From assembly GCA_003008705.1 (NCBI GenBank), contig PDUO01000001.1:372001-436000 (forward strand): 64,000 nt of DNA, written 5' to 3'. Positions within the stretch are counted from its first letter, which is position 1, and each line of letters opens with the position of its first letter. Source of the DNA: Pezicula radicicola (lineage: Eukaryota > Ascomycota > Leotiomycetes > Helotiales > Dermateaceae). This document shows, one piece after another, positions 23,801 through 35,230 of this stretch. A program made the position numbers and the translations under genes. A model generated the notes under the pieces. It made no database searches and was not told where the DNA came from. It saw only the letters and a program-made list of their open reading frames with translations.

Positions 23801-25432
23801 TTAATGAGCGGCGTCTTCGTCCTTGCCTGGCCATAGGATCTTGTGGTTGATGATGGCTTTGATGTGGCAGAAGACGATGACAAACCAGAGGAAGAAGAGG
23901 ACAGCCGCCATGCCGGTGCCGACAGTGAGGATGGCGGGGCTAGTGAGACGCTCTCCGATTCTGATAGTTGCAATGGTGAATCCCACATTGGGGAAAATAT
24001 ATGCGTACCAGTTTAGATGGAAGTCGTTGCGGTTGATAGCCTCAAAGGTAGCGACAACTGCAATACTGAAGAACCAGAAAGCGAGCATCCAAAGGAAAAC
24101 AGCTGAAAGGATAGCGAGAAGTGAGAGGACGTCAGGAATGATGGTCTGATCAGTGACGCCTTGTAACGTTGTGTACCCGGCGAAAATCTTGGTGGATTGC
24201 ACATCTTGCGCCATGCCGATGAAAGCGAGCGCCGTGAACGAGGGTGGGCCAACGGCAATAAACATAGCGGGTCTTGAAGCATCGACGGGCAGACCCGATG
24301 TCATGAGTCGACCGAAGTAGATTCCGTACATGGCTAACGAGATAAAGAAGCCGAGACCCTGGAAGGTCAGGCCACATACAAGCATCGGTAGTGCGTCCTC
24401 GGGTTCTTGGAATTTGGCGATTGCCGAAGCGAGTGTGCCCACCAACATGGCAGGGAAGATTGGTAGGACCCATCCTGGAAGGACGTTGGTTATGACGAGC
24501 TTTTTGACGGTGAATAGAACGTGGTAGTAGAAAATGGCGATGAGTGTCACGATAACAGTGTAGATCCAGAAAGCGACGCGAAGTGCGTCTACTAACCAGG
24601 GTCCCGACCTTGGGACACCGTATGCGACTGTATTGGTGATGATAGTAGCAAAGGAAAGCCAGAACGTGGCAAAGAAGAAGCCTTCGTGAGGATTGGTAAA
24701 AGCGGCTTTGAAAGTTGAAGGATGCATCATGAAGCGTAGGATCATGGTGCAGGTAATGAAGGTGAAGAGTATTAGGTTGAAAACAAACATAGTTATACCA
24801 AGTCCCGTGAGGCCATCAAATCGGTTAGGTACAATAGACAGAGTAAGAGCAACTCCACCCGTGGACATGGTCGAGGCATACCATGCAAACGTAAAATGCT
24901 TCAACCGTTCCCTCCAGTCCACGTCTTTGTCGTCAACATGGTGAGGATCGTGAGCAGGACCGTGCGGATCAGGACCATGAGGGTCGTTTGGGAAACCTGT
25001 GAAACCATCTCTTCCTTTGGCTGACTTTTCTAGATCCCCTACGCTTGAGTCTAGACTGTACATTGAGTATTGGTTTTGCTGAAGTATGGGGCGAGTTATG
25101 GTAGGATAACTGTTGTTGGGGTCATTCGAGTCGTATCGAGGTTGTTGCATCGGCCTGGGCATCTGGGGATAGACCATGGCGAAGTTGTTTTGGGGTTGGT
25201 AAGCTGAGCCAGCAGTCTGTCGTTGATTCTGGTTTTGTTGTGATGCGCGAGGTGAGGTATTGGGTGAGTTGGTATTGAAAGAAACTTTTGATCCGCGCCT
25301 GGAAAAGTACTCGAGTGTAGCTTCGATACTACCTCTAATGTGCGAGTCTCTTCTGTTGTCATTGAGGTAGGTCTTCTTGTGTTGGATGAGGTCTTCGATG
25401 CTCTCAGAGGGTAATTCCTGGTGGCTCGCCAT
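23801..25432 (-). CDS. TDT-family C4-dicarboxylate/malic acid transporter (Mae1-like)
   Basis: A single exon of 543 residues. After a disordered N-terminus of about 175 residues, rich in Asn, Gln and Pro with a His/Asp run (DPHGPDPHGPAHDPHHVDD), the TDT core begins: LKHFTFAWYASTMSTGGVAL, the family's first-helix signature. Later segments include HEGFFFATFWLSFATIITN, LPGWVLPIFPAMLVGTLAS, CGLTFQGLGFFISLAMYGIY and VGPPSFTALAFIGMAQ. About ten membrane helices are expected, as in SLAC1/TehA/Mae1. Fission yeast Mae1 imports malate and related acids; related fungal proteins export sulfite (Ssu1). The Mae1-like overall length and long N-terminus favour a dicarboxylate carrier, but sulfite export is not excluded. 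The start is the first ATG after in-frame stops. Confidence 0.92.
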   Translation of the reverse strand: MASHQELPSESIEDLIQHKKTYLNDNRRDSHIRGSIEATLEYFSRRGSKVSFNTNSPNTSPRASQQNQNQRQTAGSAYQPQNNFAMVYPQMPRPMQQPRYDSNDPNNSYPTITRPILQQNQYSMYSLDSSVGDLEKSAKGRDGFTGFPNDPHGPDPHGPAHDPHHVDDKDVDWRERLKHFTFAWYASTMSTGGVALTLSIVPNRFDGLTGLGITMFVFNLILFTFITCTMILRFMMHPSTFKAAFTNPHEGFFFATFWLSFATIITNTVAYGVPRSGPWLVDALRVAFWIYTVIVTLIAIFYYHVLFTVKKLVITNVLPGWVLPIFPAMLVGTLASAIAKFQEPEDALPMLVCGLTFQGLGFFISLAMYGIYFGRLMTSGLPVDASRPAMFIAVGPPSFTALAFIGMAQDVQSTKIFAGYTTLQGVTDQTIIPDVLSLLAILSAVFLWMLAFWFFSIAVVATFEAINRNDFHLNWYAYIFPNVGFTIATIRIGERLTSPAILTVGTGMAAVLFFLWFVIVFCHIKAIINHKILWPGKDEDAAH

Positions 25433-27924
25433 CTTGGAAATCTCAAACGGGATACAGAAATGAAAACGTAGGGATCCGGAAAGGCCTTTCTAGATGTATA
25501 CTCACAGCTCCAGCAAGGGCCTGACCATTTGTAGGTGACTGTGGATCCCAACTTGGACCAAGAGCCGCCTAGGGCCAAGTGCCAACGCTGGTTGACCAGG
25601 ACTAAAACATATTAAATACGACATAATACAGCCAAGTTGGGACGCGACAGCGAGGAAACAGCAGGAGCACGAGGCGAATGGGCCAGAGTTAGGACGAAAG
25701 ACACGCCGCTCCCAAGACCTTGCTAGGAGCGTAGATTGGTATAGAGTGGTTGTCAATCCTTTCCAGCAGGATACCCAAAGGTCGCTGATCCACCCTCGGC
25801 ACGTTTGGAAGACTTCTGAAAATAGGGGAGGACCCGCATGTAGTGCCTCGCAAGACTTGGATGATGGTTCAACAAGGCTAGGCATGAGGCTGGGCGGACT
25901 TTATCCACTTTTCGCTGATAAACAGCGGCGCTGGACGAATAAGAGATGCAGCCTGCGATGGCATTTGGTGGATGTTGGGTGAGGCTCGAGACACATTGGC
26001 ATCAATGCATTTATGGGTCAACACCGTCGGGGAGGATTGGGAGTGTGTTTATTGTAAGTACAGTACTCGTGTACAACGGTAGACGCTGGACAGTAAGTAG
26101 GTAGTGAAGAGATAGCGNCCCCCCCCTGACAGGAAGCGAACGACTGCGGTGTTCCTGTACTGTATTTAAGCGAAGACTTGAACTGACTAGTGTGCTGCTT
26201 CTCTTTCGGGGAGTTCAGTCGTGAAACTTTTTCTCAACGGGCCGGTCCCTCTCAGCGAATCGGGCGCTCTCCAGGTGATACTTCCAAACGTCACCTCTGT
26301 TTTCTGTTTTCTGTCCTCTTGGCCACCAAACCTTAAAGTGCGAAAAGGCCTACAGAGAGTCGCTGGAGACATCACAGTGACAGACAGCCTGCTAGAAGAG
26401 AAGAGCCATGACCGCCCTTCAACCGAAGCGCGCCCCCTTTTCTAGAGGCTCCTTTTTTGTATGCCAGCCTTCTCTGTCAGCCTAGGTGCTCTACGATCCT
26501 AGACGATCGCAATCTGTGCCTATCGAATTCGAGATTTATTGCTTTCAGCACCGCACCCACGCAACCCGTATTCTTCCGATCATTACTGAACGGAGAGATT
26601 TCGTGATCCGTGCTGTCGGGGTTCCAAGGGAGATCGACCGGCTGTGAAATAGTGCCCAGCGGTTGTGGATCCCAGCTGTGGATCCCTTCTACCAGTCTTC
26701 CTGTGATTACTGAAACCCGCTCAGGGAAAACAGGAAGGAAGTGGCAGCGCACCCTTCAAAAGAGGTCAAGATGCCTCTTGTCATTCTTGTATTGTCTTCA
26801 GCCAAGCCAGGAGGGCTTTTCGCATCTCGAGAATTGCTATTTTGGAGTCTTGAGTGACAAACTCGAGAACTATCGTTTGACACCTCGTCACCCAGTCATC
26901 CAATCACCCGGGAAGTAACGAAATAACGAAATAACGACATAGCCTGTCATTATTATTTACTATCTTCCTATTATTATCATTCGACTCGATGCCCAAGTAC
27001 CCACGAAGGCCCGAAATCATTTAATAAAAGGCCCGCGCATGGGGGAAAAAAAAAAGAAAGCATCGACCGAAAAGTTGAATCTCGCGATTAAAAAAAGAAA
27101 GAAGAGAAATCATGAGAGCTTCCGGAAGATAGCCGAACTTTCTTTCGTTAAGATCTTCCTTCTATACTGTATGGTGTGCAAATTCTCCCTGAATCCGTCG
27201 TCATGCATGCGAAGCATCCTTTATTTTCTTTGGACGAACGCTGAAGTAGCGCAAGGCTACGGCTGTCTCTTTCAAGCTAGGCGAAAGTAAGATTTTACCA
27301 AGAAAGAGCAAGTGCCGGGCGAGAAGTGAATCGTGCCCAGAAGTCTATCTTGCATCAGGTTACTGCATGTCCTGCTTGGGGCCCTGGGCCGAAACGGTGT
27401 CGGCGTTTGACCGTTGACGTCGCCTCAACAAACAAAGCAAAAGATGAGGCATCATCACGATAGTAGTGCTACAAACTATTTCTTTCGCATCGCGAACATA
27501 AATCCCCTCTTGGAAATAATCTCAGAAACGACCGAGCTTGCAGTACAGAATTTGGTTTTGTTTTGTTTTGTTTTTCTTGTCCTGAACAACATCAGTCTCG
27601 CTCTATCTTCGCACGTTAGGCACGCTCAACGAGTGCCCAAGCTTCTCATTTCTGCCCAGCAATATATACGGGGCTTTGTTTTAAGCCACGCAAAGTGAAG
27701 GGATTTCGGGGATCCTGTCTGGCATCAGAAACTAATTTACCTTATCTACGTTCTAGTTACTCCGGAGAACAACCAAGTGGTCGCCTAGTAGCCTCAAACA
27801 CTTATCTCCGTAACAAGAACCATACAGAAAACACAAGAACTATATTGAGTCACCTCAGACCTTCGCCCAGATATCTACAGGTGTGGTTGGGGTGTCGTCA
27901 TCAACATGAACTTGACCCTCTCCC

Positions 27925-27960
27925 AAGACTCTCAAGACTCTCAAGAATCTCAAGAATCTC
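27925..27960 (+). repeat. 9 bp microsatellite, four copies
   Basis: AAGACTCTC twice, then AAGAATCTC twice, in direct tandem. Confidence 0.85.
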
Positions 27961-28092
27961 AGTATCGTGAAGAGAGGGTTTCAAAGGCCCACTGTCGCCT
28001 AGAGTGTGATGACCTTTGGCTTCAGAATCATTGGCACCACTGCTTCTTTCTCCATATTCTGCACGAGAGTTGTTGGCGCGCGAGTACCTAGA

Positions 28093-28380
28093 TTCTGGGG
28101 GAGACACAAGAGATCCATCCAAGGCTGACAATATGATTAGGTAGAACTGATCCAAGTCTCTTCCATCGCATCGACGCCAGTTTTCTCAGCCCTTCCGTAT
28201 CAAAATTCCGCGCAATTCTCTGGGCTCTGGGGAAGTACAAGAAACCAAGCAAAGACCAATAGTATTATTGGGTAGAACTGACCTAAGCCTTTACTGCAGG
28301 ATGGATTTCAGTATTCTCTGCAGGTTGGTATGAGAATGCCCCGCAATACCTCTGGGCTCTGAGGAAGCACAAGAGACGAG
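28093..28380. repeat. Degenerate ~131 bp tandem repeat, about two to three copies
   Basis: Matching blocks GGGAGACACAAGAGA (28099), GGGAAGTACAAGAAA (28230) and TGAGGAAGCACAAGAGA (28360) recur every 131-132 bp. They are accompanied by TAGGTAGAACTGATCCAAG (28138) and GGGTAGAACTGACCTAAG (28270). The copies have diverged. Confidence 0.65.
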
Positions 28381-28604
28381 GAGCAGTTATTCTTAGGTAG
28401 CCCAAACCAGGAGTTTGGGAGGTTGTTGCGACTCCCTAAGCACAGTAAGCATCGACTTCACTGGGCACAAGACGAACTTGAAGCGGTACTGATGCTTATA
28501 CCTTTGAACAGGGTATGGTAATTTCATCAGTCTGTAGGGAATTTATTGGGTAAAGCCAACGCCCCTTTCCCTCCAACTCTGAAAACTTGGTGCAATCCGA
28601 CTTC

Positions 28605-28836
28605 TCCCGAATAGGCACTTACCTTCAATCGTAAGCTACTGAACAGTTCATCCTTTGAACTTTCATCTACATCAGAACGCCCCCGAATAGACAGCTACCT
28701 TCAGTGGCAAGCTACTGCATGGTTCAGCCTTTAATCTTTCATCTATAGTGGAACGCCCTCAAATAGAAGACTATCTTTAGTCGTAAGCTACTGCGCAGTG
28801 CAAAGCTTGAACCTTCATCTATATTCGAATGCCCCT
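28605..28836. repeat. 76 bp tandem repeat, about three copies
   Basis: The block G(T/C)AAGCTACTG starts at 28631, 28707 and 28783, exactly 76 bp apart. Each copy also carries CTTTCATCTA or CCTTCATCTA and GAACGCCC or GAATGCCC, followed by GAATAGA-like sequence. A partial unit precedes the first. The period is not a multiple of three, so it is probably non-coding. Confidence 0.8.
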
Positions 28837-30612
28837 GATATTGCGTTGCGCAATCCTTCAGATGTATTTCTGTGGACAGGTACAGTACCATTCTTAGAGA
28901 ATGAGGCACTGCAGACAACCTCGTCCATAACGGGGACACCGATATTGTGTTATGCAATCCTTTTAAGCTGACCTTTCAGACACAGGGTCGCCACAAGACA
29001 CGTATTTTCAGCTTTCTTATGATGCTGACGTGTTATACAGTCTTAGAGACACGCACCAGTGAGCATGTAGCTCTTCTTTCATCGCCTCCTACCATAGCCA
29101 CAACTAACAAGGACGTATTAATCCTCAAAGAACAAATCCAAAAACAGCGAATACTCACAACTGCTCGTGTTTCTCAAAATCTAGTCATCCATCAATATCG
29201 TTAGACTTAACATCCAACCACAAGATTCTACAGTACATTCTCGACGCAACATCACATTAGGTTAAAAAGGACGCAACCAGCATAACATAGCAATGAAAAT
29301 TCATTACCAATAATCCTTTATGGCGTATCATAAGCAAGATCATATATACCTATCCATCATACCAACTTTCCCAGAATTCATCACCATTACTAACGTACAA
29401 TACAACAGAACCGCATTCCTAACCCTTTTTAACCGTTCCTAGCGACCCTCCTTATCCTCCTACACAAGATACACGAACCTCGAACATTTCTCGAAGATTT
29501 CCCAGCAACAAGGCCACTAATAAAGCCAAACTACACCAAAACGTAGCTTTTCGCCACCCTACTCTTCGATACCTATAGCAGATACAAAATAATAGCTAAT
29601 TTCATTACCCATGAACCACTCAACCTAGAATCATCTTAACAAAGTCGAAGACTCGAACGTATAAGAGGGATATAAACAAGGAGTGACACCATAGTATCCT
29701 ATTAACAGAATTGGCCGACGCTGTTAGTTCGCTGAAAATATTCAGCCAACTAGTCGAATAAACCAGTGATCCGAATGAACTAAGCGAAGTGTTGCAACTT
29801 ACAGAGGTACAAAGCTGTTCTAATTAGTAATTCTAATCAGGTAAGTAAGGGACTTTATAATAAAGACATAAAACATCCCCCTTCAATAGGTATTCTCATC
29901 CTCTATTCCATTTTCTCTTCACTCAGCAACACCTAAAATAGTACTCATTTATTTTAAGTGATTGGTTTAGCTTGATAAATCACAGTTTCGTTCTGCTTAC
30001 GTTTCGTTTCATAATCTTACAATTAAGCTATTCAATAAATTCATCGACGTAGATCTCGTACTACCTAAATAATAGCTATAGAATATACTTTCCCCTTAAG
30101 CTTGTTTAGAATATGTTGAATAGGAAGGTTATTTGGATAGCAGCAACATGTGGGTGGCAATGTGATTGTTCTGTGTGGAAGCTAGAGTGCCAGAATGGAC
30201 CTATTTATGGGGGACGGTCACATGACTATTACCATATATTCACTATATTCAATATACTATAATCTCTTCATCAAACGATTGAGCAAAGTAGGTTGAAATA
30301 TTGTAAATATGCAAGACCTGTGCTAAGTAGTTTATAAAGTCCCTTTCTAGATTTTATTGAATGATTCAAGTAAGTTACCCAAATCAACTAAATTGCTAAA
30401 GATAAGTACATAACAAGTCTACGACTAACATACGAGTTCAAACAATTTCAAACACATTAGGCCTTGGGAACATTCTTTAAGCTCATAATACATTCTTTTT
30501 GTAATACAACAACGTATTAATATTTCTTCTAGAGAGAGAACCTAGAGAAATCCCGACTAGTGTTCCATTGCCTCGCTCTGATAAAGCTTAATATACTCAA
30601 TCAATTCAGTGA

Positions 30613-30860
30613 CTACCACTGCACTACTCTGATATGCTTCGGCCAATATTTCTACCTTCCACTCGTCAATACACACAGCTGTAGTAGCAACCCCCCCTCC
30701 GATTACCAAAAGGAAAGTACCCGTACATCATGCATGAAGGTACCAAAAGCTATCGAGAACAAATCCATCTTTCACACTATCTTATATAACTTGCAGCTAG
30801 GTTACCCCCACTACACCACTCCAGTATGCTTATGCCAATCTTTCTACCTTCCATTTATTA
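30613..30860. repeat. Diverged direct duplication, 192 bp spacing
   Basis: ATGCTTCGGCCAATATTTCT at 30634 recurs as ATGCTTATGCCAATCTTTCT at 30826, each followed by ACCTTCCA and AATACA. The duplication makes a 146-codon plus-strand frame appear repetitive, but base composition and lack of a domain argue against a gene. Confidence 0.6.
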
Positions 30861-30973
30861 ATACATACATCCGTGATAACATCCCTCAACTTTTCAATTA
30901 CATGATCCTCCACAACCATATATGCACAAAATCTCCATCCATTAATATCCCAAAACATCTCAGCTACAACGAA

Positions 30974-31260
30974 TGCCGTCCCACTTCTTTTCGTCCTTGA
31001 ACGCGTGACTCTTGGCTATCTTCTTCGCGAGGTTCGCTGTTAACGTAAATGGGTTGTCTTCGTTAAGGTAGTGCTTGATGGACATAGGAGAATATACTGT
31101 TGCGTTAGGTAAATATACAATAAATACAGAGGTTGGCAGTTCGTATTAGGATACTTACGAAGGGCAAAAGTTTTAGTTGTATGAAACATGTTAGGGCATA
31201 TTTGTCAGCATCCTTCTTGAACTTCTTAGTCGAGTCAAGGATGTCGAAAGCACTGATGCA
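30974..31260 (-). pseudogene. Spliced 3' gene fragment of unknown family
   Basis: On the minus strand a frame reads FDILDSTKKFKKDADKYALT and CFIQLKLLPF, meets a perfect donor GTAAGT at about 31155, and after a ~60 bp intron with CCTAAC and an ACAG acceptor continues YSPMSIKHYLNEDNPFTLTA then NLAKKIAKSHAFKDEKKW to a stop near 30974. Composition and clean splicing look like real coding sequence. Upstream of 31260 the frame breaks and I could not find the rest, so this is either the last exons of an unseen gene or a truncated relic. Family not recognised. Confidence 0.4.
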
Positions 31261-32034
31261 GTGTGGTATTGTAGACTGTGCGGACTGTGCGAATAGCTTT
31301 GAAGTTTAATTGCAAGTAGAGGTTTGAGAGTCCGGCAGCGTGTAGCTCATAGGTATAGTACATGTCGAGATTCAGGGAGAGGAAGCTGCAATTATTTTGT
31401 ATAAAGTATGTAAGGGGATAGTCCCAACTGTGGGTAGTAAGCAGCTCGAGTAGAAGAGAGGAAGGAGAGTTTAAAGCTAACGAAACACAGAGAAAGCGCG
31501 GTAGTTCTAGGGTGTCCTATGACAGTGGTAAGAGACTCGAAGCATAAGGTACCGAAGAAACTTTGACAATATAAGAATGCGCTACGAAAGTTGAACACAA
31601 GACAAATTGGCAGCGCAATCTATTTCTTAAGTTTTATTTATTTATTTGCTCGCTTAGGGGTAAAAATAAGAGATGTCCTAGCGAGCTCATGAATTTCTTA
31701 TTTTAGGATTCCGTTTCTCCAGTAGCTTAATTCTTTCAAATAACTTACTTGGACTTACTTATTCAAAAAGTTTAGATAAGACACTTCTCAAGAAACCCAC
31801 CTAATTTTAGTACCTACGCAACATTCTTAACCAAGGTAGCTTAAAATAAGGTTGATAATCCTGTCGCTTAGATTTATAAAACTCGTTAGCACGGCTGAAA
31901 TTAACTCAAACAAGTGACTTTAGACTGCGAAAGAAAAGAAGAAGAAAAAACAGTTCGGAAGTATCTCCCTGCGTCTTACATCTACATCTCCCGACATGTC
32001 TTTCATTTGATTGATAATGCTCATAAACAGCCAT
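31261..32034. other. AT-rich stretch between gene relics
   Basis: No intact gene. A small inverted repeat, GCTCGCTTAGG (31648) and CCTAGCGAGC (31677), could form a hairpin. Frames on the minus strand near 31392-31598 lack a domain. Confidence 0.4.
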
Positions 32035-33090
32035 TCATTCAAGAGCATTCCCTAATCCATTTAAGAGCGAATTCACAACCAAGGCCACCCACAAAAAAAA
32101 AAGGCCTTGTGCCTTTTCAGCGATCTCTGCCACTAGAGCGGGGGCATCTGGTTCTTCTAATGAAACTTGCTTATATCGCTTATTCTGACCAAGGACATTA
32201 TCTACGAAATTCTTGATGTCCCCACGTGTCATGTCTTGAAGCCGTAGGCTAGGCGACTCCTCAAAGATATCTTCAAATACCGGCAGTGGGCGACTTGAAA
32301 CGCAAATCTTTATATTGGGATGCGTGGCGAGACCTGAGAAGATTTTAGCTATTTCGGTGTAGTTTCCTTCGTACTCGTCGAGCCCATCAATGATGCATTG
32401 ATTGCTGTCATCAATCTGCTTCGAGGTTGTAATTTCGATACGGTCCAACCTATGAGCGATGGCGGCAGTTTGAACCCGGAGATCATTCTGGAGCATGCTT
32501 CGATTATCAAGCATAGCAGCAAGCCTTTGCGTATAGGTGTCAAGAGCATCAAACTGCTCAGATTGTTGTAGTGCTAGCAAATTTACATTCTCTCTTTAAA
32601 GGATGATTAGCTAGAATAAACTGAGTAGCTGAGATAATACGTTGCCTAAGACCCACTAGAATGCGCATCCTGAGCTCGGATCTATAGTTTTACAACTATT
32701 CGTTGAGCTCATTCCTCTCTTTCTCTGTCTATGCAATTATCATAGCTTTATAAATAGTAGCAAATGATCAGCGAATGATATTGGATGGTTGAGGTTTGCC
32801 GTGGACATCAAAGCCTCTTAATTTCTTAAGAAGCTTCTGAGCAATATTCTCACAACTATAGCAAGGATCTATGAGCGACTGGTCATCTTTTGTAAGAGCT
32901 CCGAAGATACCCTCTTGTTGATTAGGTCGACCAGATCCGTTGTCACTGTTTGTCATTTACTGTTCTGCTTTACTTGGCCATCTGCGTCGCTGATAAGCTC
33001 GTAGCTTACTTTAATAATTGTGCCGGCATATTCAACAAATTGGAAAATAGTGCCTGCAAGAGCGAAAGCAGCCAGCGACTCAAGAGCCAT
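32035..33090 (-). pseudogene. NACHT/STAND NTPase relic (NLR-like), P-loop deleted
   Basis: Read on the minus strand it begins at 33090 with MALESLAAFALAGTIFQFVE and YAGTIIKVSYELISDADG, the usual fungal NLR N-terminus, but meets a stop near 32955. Pieces continue as SCENIAQKLLKKLRGFDVHG (about 32820-32870). A 181-codon frame (32035-32580) then reads EQFDALDTYTQRLAAMLDN, joins directly onto the Walker B region CIIDGLDEYEG, and continues IKICVSSRPLPVFEDIF and AQGLFFLWVALVVNSLL. The expected Walker A segment (GxxGxGKS) and surrounding ~150 residues are absent between the coiled part and Walker B, so the gene lost its motor core by deletion. No sensor/repeat domain follows. It is a dead non-self-recognition type gene. 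Confidence 0.85.
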
Positions 33091-33683
33091 GATGTTAAGG
33101 AAAGGAAGGTAGTGATGTGTACTTGTCAAGTTGGTCTCATAATTTTGACCGGTCGCAAATTCGCGATGTGTTTATACTCAATAGAGGCGACTGCAGCAAG
33201 GCTGCGATCAGGCATAGCCCAGCCAGGTGAGGCTACCAAGTTCACAAGCTCAACTGTAGTGATAGGTTCAAATCTTGCTAGAATTGGTGCCGTGCAGCAG
33301 AACAAATCAACCTGTTAGGCGAACAGTAGCGCGTATTCTATTTTTGTATACCTAATGTACCTCTGTAGCTCCTAACTTCAACTCCTAATACATATATGCA
33401 TAGAGGATTATTACGATCACTAGAGTTGAAAGAAATGATATTTGGCACTGGCTACGGGAATTCTGCTAGTGTCGTAAACTTTGAGTCACCTACTTAGTTT
33501 AAGCAAAGTATTGCTTGTCGATCTCTAACTGTATAGTTGTCAGTTTGTCTCACAATATCGAATGAATCTTGTTGAGTACTTCTACATCTCTGCCGCTGTA
33601 GAGCAGCAGGCAATAAATACGGAGTATCTCCCATTTGCTGCCGCGTACAAATATCCAAAATTGAGCTTTGATAGGTGACTATG
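33091..33683. other. Intergenic stretch between the NACHT relic and the membrane protein gene
   Basis: No gene supported. A 122-codon plus-strand frame (32950-33318) is mostly the complement of the NACHT relic's start. Confidence 0.5.
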
Positions 33684-35230
33684 TTACGGCGCAGCAGCAG
33701 CAGGAGTTGAAGAAGTAGACTTTGCTAAAGGCGGTGCCTGAGAAGTTGGCTGTACTGCCGTCTGTGCTGCCTGTTTGGCTTTCTTGGCCGCCTTTTCTTT
33801 CGCTTTGCTTGCCCGTAATTCTTCGTCTCTCCGATTCCATTCTTCAACCTCGTCGGGTCTTAGGGAGAAATCCTGGAAGAATTCGGGTCGAATAGCTTGT
33901 CCCAGACCCGGATACTCGTCGTCAACCTCATATAATACTTTCATCACCCTCGGCCTGCCCTTCCCCTTTACTCTTCGCCCGAAGGTTTTCTGAACGCTAC
34001 TTAGTGGAATGCCATGCGAGGCAGTCTTGCGAGGTAATCCTGCTACGACGATATTCTGGACCATTCCAAACGCGCCAACGGCTAGGAGATACCAAGTATG
34101 GTCTTTCAACCCACCAGCTACAATCAGGAAAATGATCCAGAGAATTGCAAAGACGATGGATGCAAGACGGGCGCGGGTGGTAGCGTGGGATACTGCCCCA
34201 GCCAAGTCATCTAGGTAGAGCCCGGATTTTGCTTCGTCGGCAACCACAACAAATACGTGTCGATGGCCATTACCTCGCGTAATAATATACGAGCTCCCTG
34301 AATTTTTGCGGCATTGGAACTTTTCGAATCGCCATTCCCGCATGGAACCTGTCATGACTGCTAAACATGTCCCGATTGCCGTCATCGTTAGGATTGACCA
34401 GTCTCGATGGATAATAATAGGTATTGCAGCAACTACTAGCTGTAAAGGGAGAATAAAGAAGAAACTCCAGTCAAGTAGATCAGGCTTTGGGACACCAGCG
34501 CCAGGCTGTACCTACGTAGTAGCAGTTTAATATCCGGACCCCGAAGTATCAAATCAACAGAGAAACTTGGCTTACTTTAAAAATGCTGACGAGCAATCCT
34601 GAATCCCACTCGCCCGACCTCCTCGGTTTTTCGTCATCGTGCTCAGGTGGATCCTCCCAAGAACTCATGGGCTGCTCCACCTCGCGCTCGAGGTCTCTAA
34701 TCAATCTTCCAATGACCCAAGAGCCATTAGCCTTCTTATTGCGAGAGTTGACTTCTATTACCGAGGCTGGATAATCAGGTTCAGGCATGAACGTGCCATC
34801 GCCGAAGGCGGACATAAGTGCCCCAAAGGCGAATGCGACCCATCCAAAACTAAATAACAGGAATGTCGCGCGACGACCAGAGAGCTGAGCGATGGCCTTT
34901 TGGATGATGTCGCCTCCAATGATAAGAAGGACGGAGAACGCTTCAGACGGATTGTGCATCTGTTGCTCAAAAAGCGACGACGCCTCTGAGCGCCGCTGCA
35001 CAGGTCGTGGTGTTGGCGAACTGTGAACTGGCCATGCTAAATTGACTCAAATTAGTTCGCGGCCGAGACAATGCGTAACTGTGCAACCCGTGGAATCAAA
35101 ATATCTTCTTGGGACAGCAGAGAAAATGCCACTTGGACATGAGAATCGTCTACTCACGGGATAAGCAGAGACAAAACAAGAGGGCGGCAAGCAGTGTAGA
35201 ATTGCAAGAACGGACGGAATGTAAGGACAT
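33684..35230 (-). CDS. Conserved fungal membrane protein of unknown function, signal peptide plus several helices
   Basis: Three exons (35158-35230, 34576-35036, 33684-34511) total 1362 bases, a whole number of codons, giving 453 residues. The N-terminus has a signal-like stretch (LLAALLFCLCLS). Membrane segments follow: ATFLLFSFGWVAFAFGALMS, DWSFFFILPLQLVVAAIPII, LTMTAIGTCLAVMTG, LASIVFAILWIIFLIVAG and WYLLAVGAFGMVQNIVVAG. The luminal or cytosolic loop carries RDLEREVEQPMSSWEDPP and RGNGHRHVFVVV. The tail has a charged coiled stretch (EEWNRRDEELRASKAKEKAA) and an Ala/Pro/Gln-rich end. I know no function for this family; it looks like a multi-pass membrane protein common in ascomycetes. It is divergent from the HET gene to its right, across a 672 bp shared promoter with a purine-rich tract. 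Confidence 0.82.

Larger units (their letters stand above)
25433..30973. other. Long stretch with no intact gene; repeats and one ambiguous base
   Basis: 25433-27300 is ordinary-looking intergenic sequence; frames there are overlapping and without recognisable domains. An N at 26118 next to a poly-C run marks an unresolved base. From 27.9 kb there are a 9 bp microsatellite, a ~131 bp degenerate repeat and a 76 bp tandem repeat, listed separately. From about 29.2 kb the sequence turns AT-rich, with a 192 bp-spaced duplication near 30.6-30.9 kb. No gene supported. Confidence 0.5.

Noticed and set aside
25502..25885. 127-codon minus-strand frame upstream of the TDT carrier as a gene
   Set aside because: Shadow frame in promoter sequence with no family resemblance.
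26118..26118. Biological signal at the N next to a C run
   Set aside because: An ambiguous base in a homopolymer is most likely a sequencing limit.
30560..31000. 146-codon plus-strand frame as a gene
   Set aside because: It is produced by a diverged 192 bp duplication in AT-rich DNA, and its end is antisense to better spliced minus-strand coding sequence.
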